Source: JB111 sp052093225
GTDB taxonomy: Bacteria; Actinomycetota; Actinomycetes; Actinomycetales; Actinomycetaceae
Length of the DNA stretch: 64,000 nucleotides
Direction of reading: 5' to 3'
Assembly: GCA_052093225.1 (NCBI GenBank)
Contig: JBQDDG010000001.1
Coordinates: forward strand, 1-64,000
A program made the translations under genes and the position numbers. The stretch's first letter is position 1. Each line of letters begins with the position of its first letter. Below are positions 35,420 through 43,496 of the stretch, piece by piece. The notes under the pieces were generated by a model. The model saw nothing but the letters and a program-made list of their open reading frames with translations. It ran no database searches and was not told the origin of the DNA.

Positions 35420-36257
35420 CGACGACGCCTGCCGCCTGGCCTCGTCGGCGTCGTCGGCGACGACCGTGCTGACGCTGACCAGCGTGTGCGGGCGGTCGAG
35501 CACCGTGGAGGGGCTGAAGTTCTCCCGGTAGATGCGCATGGCCGTGTCGATGTCGGCGTCGCCGAACTGCAGCGCGAACGCGTACGGACGCCCCAGCCGC
35601 GCCGCCAGCTGTGCCGAGTAGGGTGACGACCCGAGGACCCCGACCTCCGGGCTCGTCGCCGGGGCGGTCACCCTGTTCTGTTCGGCCTGCCACGGGCCGG
35701 GCACCGCGTGCACGGTCTCGTAGTGATGTCCCGCCGGGAAGTCGTCGGCCAGGAAGCCCAGCAGCTCGCTCACCTGCTACGGGAACGCATCGTTGGCTCC
35801 GGCCCCGCGGCGCAGCGCGGCCGCGGTTGCCCCGTCAGTGCCCGGCGCGCGCCCGAGGCCGAGGTCGATTCGTCCGGGGGCGAGGGCATCCCGCATCCCG
35901 AACTGCTCCGCGATGACCAACGGGGCGTGGTTGGGCAGCATCACGCCGCCCGCTCCGAGGCGGATCTGCTCGGTCGCGGCGATCAGCCGGGCGATCATCA
36001 GCGGCGGCGAGGCCACCGACAGGGCCGGCATCGCGTGGTGCTCCGACATCCAGAACCGGTGATAGCCGAGCCGATCTGCTGTCCGGGCCGTCTCGATCGT
36101 GGCCTGCAGGCCTTCGGCGGCGGTCTGCCCGATGCCCGGGCCACCACCGGTGTGGACGGACAGCGCGAACGGGGCGGTGCCGAAGAGCGGAGCCTTGAGC
36201 ATGCGACCTCACTTCTCATGGATGCTCGGGTGTTTTGGCATGAGCGACCCTAGCAGG

Positions 36258-36285
36258 CGTGTCACGGTAAAACATCTCAGATACC
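36258..36285. promoter_or_regulatory. candidate operator between the luciferase-like and CGNR genes
   Basis: GGTA (36261) and TACC (36277) flank an imperfect palindrome with an inner TCTCAGA, in an AT-rich stretch rare for this genome, directly upstream of the CGNR gene and about 60 bases from the divergent gene. A site for autoregulation is possible; evidence is symmetry and position only. Confidence 0.35.
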
Positions 36286-36882
36286 ATGAGCACCATGGCC
36301 GAGACGTCACGATCCCTCGTTCCGGGTGCCGAGGAGCGCACCGCCCTTGCGCTGGTCAACAGTGCCGACAGCCTCGTCGGCGGCCGGGGTTCCGACGAGC
36401 TGTCGACGCCGGAGGCCGCGACGGCGTGGCTCATCGCCTACGACCTCATCGCGCCGGAGGCCGGCCTGCAGGAACACTGCCAAGGCAGGCTCGCGAGCCT
36501 GCGGGACGATGTGCGCGGCCTCTTCACCGCGCACGTCACCGGGGACGTCCCCAGCTCGGCGGCCGTCGATGCCCTCAACCGGGCGTTGACCAGCGCCCCG
36601 GGGGCGCTGCTGCTGCGCTTCGACCGGGCGACGCGGTTCACCCGCAGCGCCGAGCACCCGACGACGCAGGTCGTGGAGCACGCCATGGCCGCCATCGCCG
36701 AGGACGCCGCCACACTGCTCACCAGCGACGACGCGCCCTTGCTCGCCGCCTGCGAGGCTGACTCCTGCCAGCGGTTCTTCCTGCGAACGCACGCGCGCCG
36801 GCAGTGGTGCTCCAACCGGTGCGGCGACCGGGTGCGCGCGGCCCGTGCCTACGCCCGCAAGCGCGCGACGAGGGTCTCGTAG
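36286..36882 (+). CDS. CGNR zinc-finger (ABATE-type) regulator
   Basis: 198 residues. The N-terminal ABATE-like domain is followed by a C-terminal zinc finger with cysteines in C-E-A-D-S-C and W-C-S-N-R-C-G-D-R, matching the CGNR family (here C-G-D-R). Such proteins are thought to be ligand-binding DNA-binding regulators of stress or catabolic genes. It is divergent from the luciferase-like/isochorismatase pair, the arrangement expected of their local regulator. ATG 36286 and ATG 36295 are both possible starts. Confidence 0.85.
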   Translation: MSTMAETSRSLVPGAEERTALALVNSADSLVGGRGSDELSTPEAATAWLIAYDLIAPEAGLQEHCQGRLASLRDDVRGLFTAHVTGDVPSSAAVDALNRALTSAPGALLLRFDRATRFTRSAEHPTTQVVEHAMAAIAEDAATLLTSDDAPLLAACEADSCQRFFLRTHARRQWCSNRCGDRVRAARAYARKRATRVS

Positions 36883-36980
36883 ATCTCCGTCGCCTCCGGC
36901 ACGCGCTGACGAAGCAGCAGGGGCCGCCGCCTGCCGGGCGGACAGGACGAGCGGCACGAGACCTTCGTAGGCTGGCTCGC

Positions 36981-37952
36981 ATGGAACACGCACGCCTCGG
37001 CGCCTCCGGCCTGTCCGTCTCCCGCGTCGGGCTGGGGTGCAACAACCTCGGCCGCCGCGGGACCGTCACCGAGCACCAGGATGGCGCGACCGCCCTCGTG
37101 CACGCCGCGATCGACGCCGGCATCACCTTCTTCGACACGGCGAACTCCTACGGCCCCGGCGTCTCGGAGACCCTTCTCGGTGAGGCGCTCAAGGGCCGGC
37201 GGGACGACGTCGTCGTGGCGACGAAGTTCGGCATGAAGGCCCCCGACGACGACGGGCCCGACTTCGGCGCCCGCGGCTCGCGCCGCCACATCAAGCAGTC
37301 CGTCGAGCACTCGCTGCGCCGCCTGCAGACCGACCGGATCGACCTGTACCAGTACCACACGCCCGACGACGAGACCCCGATCGACGAGACGGTCGCCGCG
37401 ATGGACGACCTCGTGCGCGAGGGCAAGGTCCTCTACATCGGGCACTCGAACCTGGCCGGCTGGCAGATCGCCGACGCCGCGCACGTGGCCGCGGACCTCG
37501 GTGGGGCGCAGTTCGTGTCCGCGCAGAACCACTACAACCTGCTCGACCGTCGCGCCGAGCTCGAGGTCCTCCCCGCGGCCGAGCACTTCGGGCTGGGCGT
37601 CCTTCCGTACTTCCCGCTCGCGAACGGTCTGCTCACGGGCAAGTACTCCGACGGCGTCGCCCCCGAGGGGTCGCGCCTCACCCTCACGCGACAGCACCTG
37701 CTCAAGGACGAGGAGACCCTCGCGACGCTGAAGAAGTTCGGTGACTTCGCGCGGGCGCGGGACCTCACCGAGCTGCAGGTGGCGTTCTCCTGGTTGGCCT
37801 CGCGCGGCCCCGTCGCCTCGGTCATCGCCGGTGCGACGACGCCCGAGCAGATCCGGCAGAACGCCGAGGCCATCGCGTGGGTGCCGAGCGTGGAGGACGA
37901 GGCGGAGCTCGACGAGCTGTTCCCCCCGGTCGAGAAGGTCGCGCTCTTCTAG
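36981..37952 (+). CDS. aldo/keto reductase
   Basis: 323-residue NADPH-dependent aldo/keto reductase, TIM barrel. The catalytic tetrad is visible: Asp and Tyr in F-F-D-T-A-N-S-Y-G, Lys in V-V-A-T-K-F-G, His in Y-Q-Y-H-T-P-D; the cofactor side shows G-H-S-N and G-A-T-T-P-E-Q-I. Closest in layout to the YajO/Tas-like group. The substrate is unknown. Starts 98 bases after the CGNR gene. Confidence 0.92.
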   Translation: MEHARLGASGLSVSRVGLGCNNLGRRGTVTEHQDGATALVHAAIDAGITFFDTANSYGPGVSETLLGEALKGRRDDVVVATKFGMKAPDDDGPDFGARGSRRHIKQSVEHSLRRLQTDRIDLYQYHTPDDETPIDETVAAMDDLVREGKVLYIGHSNLAGWQIADAAHVAADLGGAQFVSAQNHYNLLDRRAELEVLPAAEHFGLGVLPYFPLANGLLTGKYSDGVAPEGSRLTLTRQHLLKDEETLATLKKFGDFARARDLTELQVAFSWLASRGPVASVIAGATTPEQIRQNAEAIAWVPSVEDEAELDELFPPVEKVALF

Positions 37953-37972
37953 CCGTCCCCGTCCCTTCTCGG

Positions 37973-38035
37973 CGAGTGAGGGGTGTTCTCTCCACGAGTG
38001 AGGGGTGTTTTCTGCCCGCGAGGGTGGGTGTCGGC
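37973..38035 (+). repeat. 22-bp-period short repeat after the aldo/keto reductase gene
   Basis: CGAGTGAGGGGTGTTCTCT (37973) and CGAGTGAGGGGTGTTTTCT (37995) are 22 bases apart; a third, degenerate unit may follow at 38017. Period and the initial CGAG recall the array at 6230-6345, although the cores differ. Confidence 0.7.
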
Positions 38036-38062
38036 GGCGTCCGACGAGCGAGGTCGGCCGCC

Positions 38063-38836
38063 TCAGTCCTCGAGCGGCTGGGGCGGCAGGCCCGCGGCGA
38101 TGCGCAGGATCGTCCGCTCGGCCTCGTCGATGCGGGCCTTGCGTGCCCCCTTGCCGACGAGGTGCCGGTACATCGCGGGCTCCGCGAGTGCGAGCGAGAC
38201 GCCGCGCCTGAGCAGGTTGACCGGCGGCTTCCGCCCCTCGTCGAGGTCCCGGGCGAGGCGGAACACGAAGGTCTGGAGCCGCGGCCTGGTGAGCGTGAGC
38301 GCGTCGGCGAGGATCCCTTCCGCGCGGCCGGCGTCGATGATCTCGGCCGCGAAGATGCCCTCCGCGACCACGGCCCGCGCCTCGCCGAGCTCGACGACGC
38401 GCGTACTCACCCGCGAGTTCGTCGGGATGTCGTACACGGGGAGCTCGACACGCCCGGTCGTCACCAGCTCGACGAGCGCGGCCACGGCGGCGGCGCCGTC
38501 CCAGGAGGCCGGGTCGTCCCAGTCGACCATGCCGTGCCGGCGTGGCAGCCCCGGGTGGTCGCCGTCGAGGTAGAAGTCGTCGAGCGGGACGACCGGCAGG
38601 CCGAGCCGCCGAGTGAGCCGGGTCTTGCCCGAGCCGGACGGCCCGGTGACGAGCACGACCTTCGCGAGCGGCGACCGCGCGGTCTCGGGGATGTCGAACA
38701 GCGGCACCTGGCCGCCGACCGGGACCGCAGACGACTGCGCATCGGCCGCTGCCTCGGCTGAGCTTCCGTGGGCGGCACCGGCGTCGTCGTCGGCAGGCTC
38801 TGGCCTGGGCCGGGGGAGTGCCGCGTCGTCGTGCAC
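38063..38836 (-). CDS. uridine-kinase-like P-loop protein
   Basis: 257 residues in the uridine kinase/phosphoribulokinase-like P-loop family. Walker A is G-P-S-G-S-G-K-T, followed by P-L-D-D-F-Y-L-D-G-D (substrate/metal region of uridine kinase) and V-A-E-G-I-F-A-A. A kinase for a nucleoside or similar small molecule is likely. I use GTG 38836-38834 because GGAGG lies five bases upstream; the frame is open up to 38956. The first 55 residues are Pro/Ala/Asp-rich and have no homology that I recognise. Confidence 0.8.
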   Translation of the reverse strand: MHDDAALPRPRPEPADDDAGAAHGSSAEAAADAQSSAVPVGGQVPLFDIPETARSPLAKVVLVTGPSGSGKTRLTRRLGLPVVPLDDFYLDGDHPGLPRRHGMVDWDDPASWDGAAAVAALVELVTTGRVELPVYDIPTNSRVSTRVVELGEARAVVAEGIFAAEIIDAGRAEGILADALTLTRPRLQTFVFRLARDLDEGRKPPVNLLRRGVSLALAEPAMYRHLVGKGARKARIDEAERTILRIAAGLPPQPLED

Positions 38837-38965
38837 CGCCACCTCCGGGTCCCAGGGCCGCGGGCCGGCGCCCGCCTCGGACCAGCGTAGGCGAGCGCCC
38901 CGCAGCGGCCCGTACCGGCGCGAGTGAGCCGCACGACCCGCGGCCTGACGTGGCACGATCGGTGT

Positions 38966-39253
38966 GTGAGCGACTTCGAGGCGGAGATCGGCCAGCTGGA
39001 GACCGCGGCGAGCAACGCCCGCGACGCGTCGGGCGAGATCGGCGGCGTCGACCTGGCGGCGGCGATCGACGGGATCGCCACGGCGATGCCCGGCTCCACC
39101 TCCGCGACGTCGGTGACGGACCTCCAGGCGAGCTGGACCGAGGAGAAGGACGCGCTCGTCACCGGCCTCGACGACTACGCCCAGGGGCTCGAGGACGCCG
39201 CCACGATCTACCGCACGACCGACCAGTCCGCCGCGGACGCCTTCGGCACCTGA
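38966..39253 (+). CDS. small WXG100/EspC-like protein with YxxxD motif
   Basis: 95-residue, Cys-free, acidic, nearly all-helical protein; helix-turn-helix-like hairpin with L-Q-A-S-W in the middle and Y-R-T-T-D near the C-terminus. Y-x-x-x-D after the second helix is the secretion signal of type VII (ESX) substrates. GTG 38966 gives the right size for the family. No ESX secretion machinery gene is in the window. Probably belongs with 40359-40961 and 40955-42670. Confidence 0.65.
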   Translation: MSDFEAEIGQLETAASNARDASGEIGGVDLAAAIDGIATAMPGSTSATSVTDLQASWTEEKDALVTGLDDYAQGLEDAATIYRTTDQSAADAFGT

Positions 39254-39257
39254 CGGG

Positions 39258-40118
39258 TCAGCCGCGGAACGGGCGCACCTCGCGGCCCGGCACCTCCACG
39301 CGGATCCGGAACACGGACCCGGCCTCGGGCTCGGGGTCCTCGAGGTTCTCCCGCGACGTCGTGACGAACAGGTCGCGGCCGTCCTCGCCGCCGAGCGTGC
39401 ACGCGGTGACCAGACGCACGGGCAGGTCGACCGTGACGAGCTCCTCGCCCTCGGGCGACAGCAGCCGCACCTTGCCCACGCGGTTGAGGGCGACCCACAC
39501 GTTGCCCGCCGAGTCCACGGTGAGGCCGTCCGGCCGCTCGTCCGGGGAGACCGATGCGAACCGACGCCGGTTGCGCAGGCCCGAGGACGTGACGTCGAAG
39601 ACGTCGGTGCCGCCCGCGTGGGTGTCGTTGTAGTAGGCGCGGGAGCCGTCGGGGGAGACGTCGAACCCGTTGGAGGTGGTCACGTGCTCGACGGCGGTCG
39701 TCACGTCACCGCCGGGGGTGACGCGGTAGAGGCTCGCCACCTCGGGGCTCCGGTCGTAGGCCATGTTGCCCGCGTAGAGGTTGCCGGCCGCGTCGCAGCC
39801 GCCCTCGTTCATCCGCAGTCCCTCGTGGTTCCACAGCCGCAGCCACGGGTTCGGCTCGGCGTCCGCCTCGTCCGCGAGCGCGAGCCCGCGCTCGGTGCCC
39901 ACCACGTACCCGCCGTCCGCCCGGGGCCGGACGAACGCCGCGACCGGTGAGCCGACGTCGAGCCGGTCGACACCGCCGTCGGGACGGACGGTGAGCAGGT
40001 CCCCCGCGAGCATGTCGACGAACCGCAGGCCGCCCCACGACCGGGACCAGACCGGTCCCTCACCGTGGTACGCGACGGCGTCGGTGATCTGCTCCGGGGC
40101 CGAGTGCACATGAGTCAT
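39258..40118 (-). CDS. SMP-30/gluconolactonase-type lactonase
   Basis: 286-residue six-bladed beta-propeller of the SMP-30/LRE family, which hydrolyses sugar lactones with a divalent metal. Seen: the N-terminal G-E-G-P-V-W metal-ligand Glu, M-N-E-G-G-C-D-A-A-G-N-L-Y-A-G, T-S-N-G-F-D-V-S-P-D-G and P-D-G-L-T-V-D-S-A-G-N-V-W blade repeats. Converges tightly (4 bases) on the preceding small gene and separates it from its likely partners. Confidence 0.92.
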   Translation of the reverse strand: MTHVHSAPEQITDAVAYHGEGPVWSRSWGGLRFVDMLAGDLLTVRPDGGVDRLDVGSPVAAFVRPRADGGYVVGTERGLALADEADAEPNPWLRLWNHEGLRMNEGGCDAAGNLYAGNMAYDRSPEVASLYRVTPGGDVTTAVEHVTTSNGFDVSPDGSRAYYNDTHAGGTDVFDVTSSGLRNRRRFASVSPDERPDGLTVDSAGNVWVALNRVGKVRLLSPEGEELVTVDLPVRLVTACTLGGEDGRDLFVTTSRENLEDPEPEAGSVFRIRVEVPGREVRPFRG

Positions 40119-40358
40119 GCGGCCATTGTGGCCATGGACGGCGCGCCGTGGCGACGCGGCCGTGCCCGGCCGGACCCCGCCGCTGTGGCTGCGCGGCGGG
40201 CGACCCGCCGCCTGCCATGACGCCCCGGATCACGTCGATGGGGAGAACTCCCCCCTCCCGTCGCGGGCTCGATTCGGCACGGCGGCCGCCCCGTGGCAGG
40301 TTGGTGCAGGTCAGCGGTGCCGCCCCTGGCCCGAGCCGCTCGCCGAGGAGGATGACCC

Positions 40359-40961
40359 GTGGACCGGACCGAGCAGGACGTCGCTGCCGGCGATGCCGTC
40401 CTCGAGTTCGCGGAGGCGGTGAAGGACGATCTCGACGCCGCGCTCGACGGCCTCGCCTGGACGCAGAACCGCCCGGTCCTCGGCACCGCGCGCACGGGCC
40501 CCGGGGCCGACGCGACGACGGACCGGCACTACACGTTCGGCGTCGCCCGCCCGCTGGGCGAGGACGAGTGGGACCGGGCGATCGCCGTCGTCGCCGCCCA
40601 CGCGCGCCGGGTCGGGTACACGGGTGCGGAGCTCGTGGTGGACCGCGTCGAGGACCACGAGGCGCGGTTCTACGCCGCCGACGGCCGCGCCCTGACGTTT
40701 GGCACCGCGGGCTCGACGATCTTCCGCGTGAGCGTGACGTCCACGCGCACGGGGGCTCCGGGTGGGTCGTCCGGACCGGAGAACGAGGGGCAGGGCGGCG
40801 CGAGCCGGCCGCCCGCCGTCGGCACCGAGCGGTCCGATGCCGCAACCGAGCGGCCCGACGCCGACGCCGACACCCCGCGACCCGACGCCGCCATCCACCA
40901 GCCCGACGCCGTCGTCCCCGAGGCCGAGCCCGACATCATCGACGAGGTGCCGAGATGGTGA
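40359..40961 (+). CDS. uncharacterised protein of the putative type VII substrate group
   Basis: 200 residues, no domain that I recognise with confidence. Residues 1-130 look like a compact alpha/beta domain (W-T-Q-N-R-P-V-L-G-T-A-R-T, Y-T-F-G-V-A-R-P-L-G-E-D-E-W-D-R); the rest is a Pro/Asp/Glu-rich disordered tail. There is no signal peptide or lipobox. It faintly recalls the fold of mycobacterial LppA-type lipoproteins, a weak impression. GTG 40359 follows GAGGAGGATG. It overlaps the next gene by seven bases, so the two are coupled. Confidence 0.7.
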   Translation: MDRTEQDVAAGDAVLEFAEAVKDDLDAALDGLAWTQNRPVLGTARTGPGADATTDRHYTFGVARPLGEDEWDRAIAVVAAHARRVGYTGAELVVDRVEDHEARFYAADGRALTFGTAGSTIFRVSVTSTRTGAPGGSSGPENEGQGGASRPPAVGTERSDAATERPDADADTPRPDAAIHQPDAVVPEAEPDIIDEVPRW

Positions 40962-42670
40962 GCTGGTCCGAGGTGCGGACGTGGAAGGCCGCCGACCTCG
41001 CCACCGAGGTGACGGCCCTGGGCAGCGCGCGCGAGACGCTGGGCGGCATCAGCGACGAGCTCGACGCCATGGTCACGCCGGACGGCTGGAGCGGGGACGC
41101 CGCCGAGACCGCGGGCACCCGGCGCTCGGACATCGGGTTCGCCGCCCAGTCGATCGTCTACGAGGTCTCCCTCGTGCGCGCCGCGGTCGACGAGGCCGAG
41201 GACGGCGTCCGCTCGGTCGAGACCAAGGTCGCCGAGGTCGCCGAGCTCGCCACGTCGCGGGAGGTCAGCGTCGGCAACGACGGCTCTGTCACCGACACGC
41301 GCACACCACCGCCGGAGTTCGACACGGTCGAGGACCGCGACGCCTACCAGCGCGAGCGGCAGGGGGCGGTCGACGCCGTCGCCGCCGCGATCACGGAGGT
41401 CCTCGTGCTCGCGGCGTCGGTCGACTCCACGCTCGCCGCCGTGCTCGGCTCCGCCCACGGGGACCAGCTCGACTCCGGGCACACCGGCCTGGGCGACGCG
41501 GCCGCCGCCGGCGACGCCGACGGGCAGCTCACGTGGCCGGACCCGCCGGACGGCGGCCCGCAGGGGCAGGCCGACTGGTGGGAGTCGCTCACCCCGGCCC
41601 AGCGCCAGGAGGTCCTCGACGAGAACCCCGAGCTCGTCGGCAACCGCGACGGGATCCCGGCCGCGGCGCGTGACGAGGCCAACCGCAACCGGCTCGAGGG
41701 CGAGCGCGGCTCGGCCGCCGAGGAGCTCGCGGTCGCGCAGGCCAAGGTCGAGCAGTGGGGCGGCTTCGTCCCGCCCGAGATGCAGCAGGCCTACCTCGAC
41801 GACCTCATAGCGGTCGAGGACGCGCAGGCCAGGCTGGACGCCATCGACCAGGTGGAGGCCACGATCGCGCAGGACGACCGGCACCTCCTGCTGCTCGACA
41901 CGGAGTCGGGGGCACGGGTGAAGGCGGCGGTCGCGAACGGCGACGTCGACACCGCGGACCACGTCTCCGTCTTCACCCCCGGCTTCACCACCACCGTCGA
42001 GGACAACCTCGCGGGCTACGACAGCCACGGCGCCGCGCTCAAGGCGGAGACGGAGGCGCAGCTCGACCGGTACGGGAACCACGACCAGTCCGTGGCGACG
42101 GTCTCGTGGCTCGGCTACGACGCGCCGCAGTGGGACGAGACCCTGTCCGGCAACTCCGTGGCCCTGTCCGGGTCGGCGAAGCGCGGCGGGGAGGACCTCG
42201 CCGCGTTCTACACGGGCATCAACGCCTCCCGCCCGGAGGACCCGCACCTCACCGCGCTCGGCCACTCCTACGGCTCGACCACCCAGGGATACGCGCTGCA
42301 GCAGGAGGGCACCGGCGTCGACAGCGCCGTGTTCATGTCCTCCCCGGGCATCACCACCCAGGACCTGGACGACCTCCACGTGCCCACCGAGGACATCTAC
42401 TACCTCGAGAACGACAACGACATCGTCGCCGACCTCGGGCGGTTCGGCGGGGACCCGACGGGCATCGACGACATCACGCACCTGTCGACCTACGACGGCA
42501 CCACCGCGTACGGCGACCCCAGGTACGGCACGACCGGCCACACCTCCGTGTTCGACGACGGCTCGATGGCGCAGCACAACACCGCCCTGGTCGTCGGCGG
42601 GCTCGACGAGCACGCCGTCAACGAGCGCGCGCACGAGTTCTGGACCGACCCGGTGGAGTGGCCCTGGTGA
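40955..42670 (+). CDS. DUF1023-type alpha/beta hydrolase with N-terminal WXG-like helices
   Basis: 571 residues. The first 170 are helical with a central P-D-G-W-S-G-D-A-A-E-T, the W-x-G hairpin pattern of type VII secreted proteins. The C-terminal half is an alpha/beta hydrolase of the DUF1023 family: V-F-T-P-G-F-T-T-T near residue 330, nucleophile in G-H-S-Y-G-S (Ser about 436), and a late His in T-G-H-T-S. Such proteins are exported by ESX-type systems in actinobacteria and are suspected toxins or esterases. ATG 40955. Confidence 0.85.
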   Translation: MVSWSEVRTWKAADLATEVTALGSARETLGGISDELDAMVTPDGWSGDAAETAGTRRSDIGFAAQSIVYEVSLVRAAVDEAEDGVRSVETKVAEVAELATSREVSVGNDGSVTDTRTPPPEFDTVEDRDAYQRERQGAVDAVAAAITEVLVLAASVDSTLAAVLGSAHGDQLDSGHTGLGDAAAAGDADGQLTWPDPPDGGPQGQADWWESLTPAQRQEVLDENPELVGNRDGIPAAARDEANRNRLEGERGSAAEELAVAQAKVEQWGGFVPPEMQQAYLDDLIAVEDAQARLDAIDQVEATIAQDDRHLLLLDTESGARVKAAVANGDVDTADHVSVFTPGFTTTVEDNLAGYDSHGAALKAETEAQLDRYGNHDQSVATVSWLGYDAPQWDETLSGNSVALSGSAKRGGEDLAAFYTGINASRPEDPHLTALGHSYGSTTQGYALQQEGTGVDSAVFMSSPGITTQDLDDLHVPTEDIYYLENDNDIVADLGRFGGDPTGIDDITHLSTYDGTTAYGDPRYGTTGHTSVFDDGSMAQHNTALVVGGLDEHAVNERAHEFWTDPVEWPW

Positions 42671-42681
42671 TGGCTGGCGGT

Positions 42682-42772
42682 TGACGACTGACGACTGACG
42701 ACTGACGACTGACGGGTGCCGGGTGCCGGGTGCCGAGTGACGAGTGACGAGTGACGAGTGACGGGTGCCGGG
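42682..42772 (+). repeat. 13-unit heptamer tandem array
   Basis: Thirteen consecutive 7-mers of the form TG(A/C)CG(A/G)(C/G): four TGACGAC, then TGACGGG, two TGCCGGG, TGCCGAG, three TGACGAG, TGACGGG, TGCCGGG. It starts 11 bases after the DUF1023 stop and ends 31 bases before the acetyltransferase ATG. No gene or spacer-repeat structure. Confidence 0.95.
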
Positions 42773-42803
42773 CGGGGGCGCGGCGTGGTGGCATGATCGG
42801 CGG

Positions 42804-43349
42804 ATGACGTCGAGCGAGGTCCAGCAGCCGACCGGTGCCCTCTCGGTCCGGCCCGCACTCGTCTCGGACGTCCGCACGATCGCCCGCATCGTCCACCCCT
42901 ACGCCGAGACGAACACCCTCATCACCAAGGACCTCGTCGCCTACTTCGAGGCGGTCCAGGAGTTCCTCGTGGCCGAGGTGGCAGGGGAGGACGGCGCCCC
43001 GGGGCGCGTCGTCGGGTGCGGCGCCCTGCACGTCCTGTGGGACGACATCGGGGAGATCCGCACGCTCGCCGTCGACGAGGCGTACCTGCGCCGCGGCATC
43101 GGCGGGCACCTTCTCGAGGCCCTCGTCGCCCGGGCCCGCATGCTCGGGCTCAAGCGCCTGTTCTGCCTCACCTTCGAGGTCGAGTTCTTCGCCCGGTACG
43201 GGTTCGCGGTCATCGAGGGCACGCCCGTCGGCGTCGACGTCCGGGAGGAGCTCATGCGCTCCCACGACGACGGCGTTGCGGAGTTCCTCGACCTCGCCAG
43301 GGTCAAGCCCAACACCCTCGGCAACACGCGGATGCTGCTCGATCTCTGA
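42804..43349 (+). CDS. argA: amino-acid N-acetyltransferase (ArgA-like GNAT)
   Basis: 181-residue GNAT protein resembling the short actinobacterial N-acetylglutamate synthase (mycobacterial type), first step of arginine synthesis. Seen: V-R-P-A-L-V-S-D-V at the start, A-E-V-A-G-E-D and G-C-G-A-L-H-V-L-W-D-D, then the acetyl-CoA loop R-R-G-I-G-G-H-L-L-E and C-L-T-F-E-V-E-F-F-A-R-Y-G-F. ATG 42804. No other arginine genes are nearby. Confidence 0.85.
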   Translation: MTSSEVQQPTGALSVRPALVSDVRTIARIVHPYAETNTLITKDLVAYFEAVQEFLVAEVAGEDGAPGRVVGCGALHVLWDDIGEIRTLAVDEAYLRRGIGGHLLEALVARARMLGLKRLFCLTFEVEFFARYGFAVIEGTPVGVDVREELMRSHDDGVAEFLDLARVKPNTLGNTRMLLDL

Positions 43350-43406
43350 GCCTCGGCAAGCGTTGTCCCAGGTCAGGCGGGGACAGAAGTACCCATTCGC
43401 CGGATC

Positions 43407-43436
43407 TGACGAGCGCCGGTGCCGGTTCGTAGCGTG
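43407..43436 (+). promoter_or_regulatory. promoter of the first lipoprotein gene
   Basis: TGACG at 43407, 18 bases, then TAGCGTG at 43430; 67 bases before ATG 43497. The same two blocks with identical spacing precede the third lipoprotein gene. Confidence 0.5.
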
Positions 43437-43496
43437 AATATCGACCGAGCACGGGATCGAGCCGACGCCCAGGCGTCGGCCCCGAAGGGGGATCAC

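Larger units (their letters stand above)
34981..36202 (-). pseudogene. luciferase-like (LLM class) flavin oxidoreductase, interrupted
   Basis: Three pieces of one FMN/F420-type monooxygenase-like protein. The N-terminal 141 residues (ATG 36202; S-E-H-H-A-M-P-A and R-I-D-L-G-L-G-R-A-P-G-T-D typical of LLM oxidoreductases) end in an in-frame TAG at 35779-35777. The same frame continues at once as Q-V-S-E-L-L-G-F-L and runs about 140 codons to a 100-N gap through an Ala-Ala-Met repeat; the C-terminal 85-90 residues (M-F-K-R-E-P-Y-A-L-L-P-P-N) resume after the gap and stop at 34981. The TAG may be a real nonsense mutation or a sequencing error; the gap length is unknown, so the frame across it cannot be judged. 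Confidence 0.8.

Noticed and set aside
34969..35472. Plus-strand frames running through the N gap
   Set aside because: They depend on reading N as sense codons and overlap the recognisable minus-strand luciferase-like pieces.
42682..42772. CRISPR-like array
   Set aside because: Seven-base units without spacers; no cas genes.
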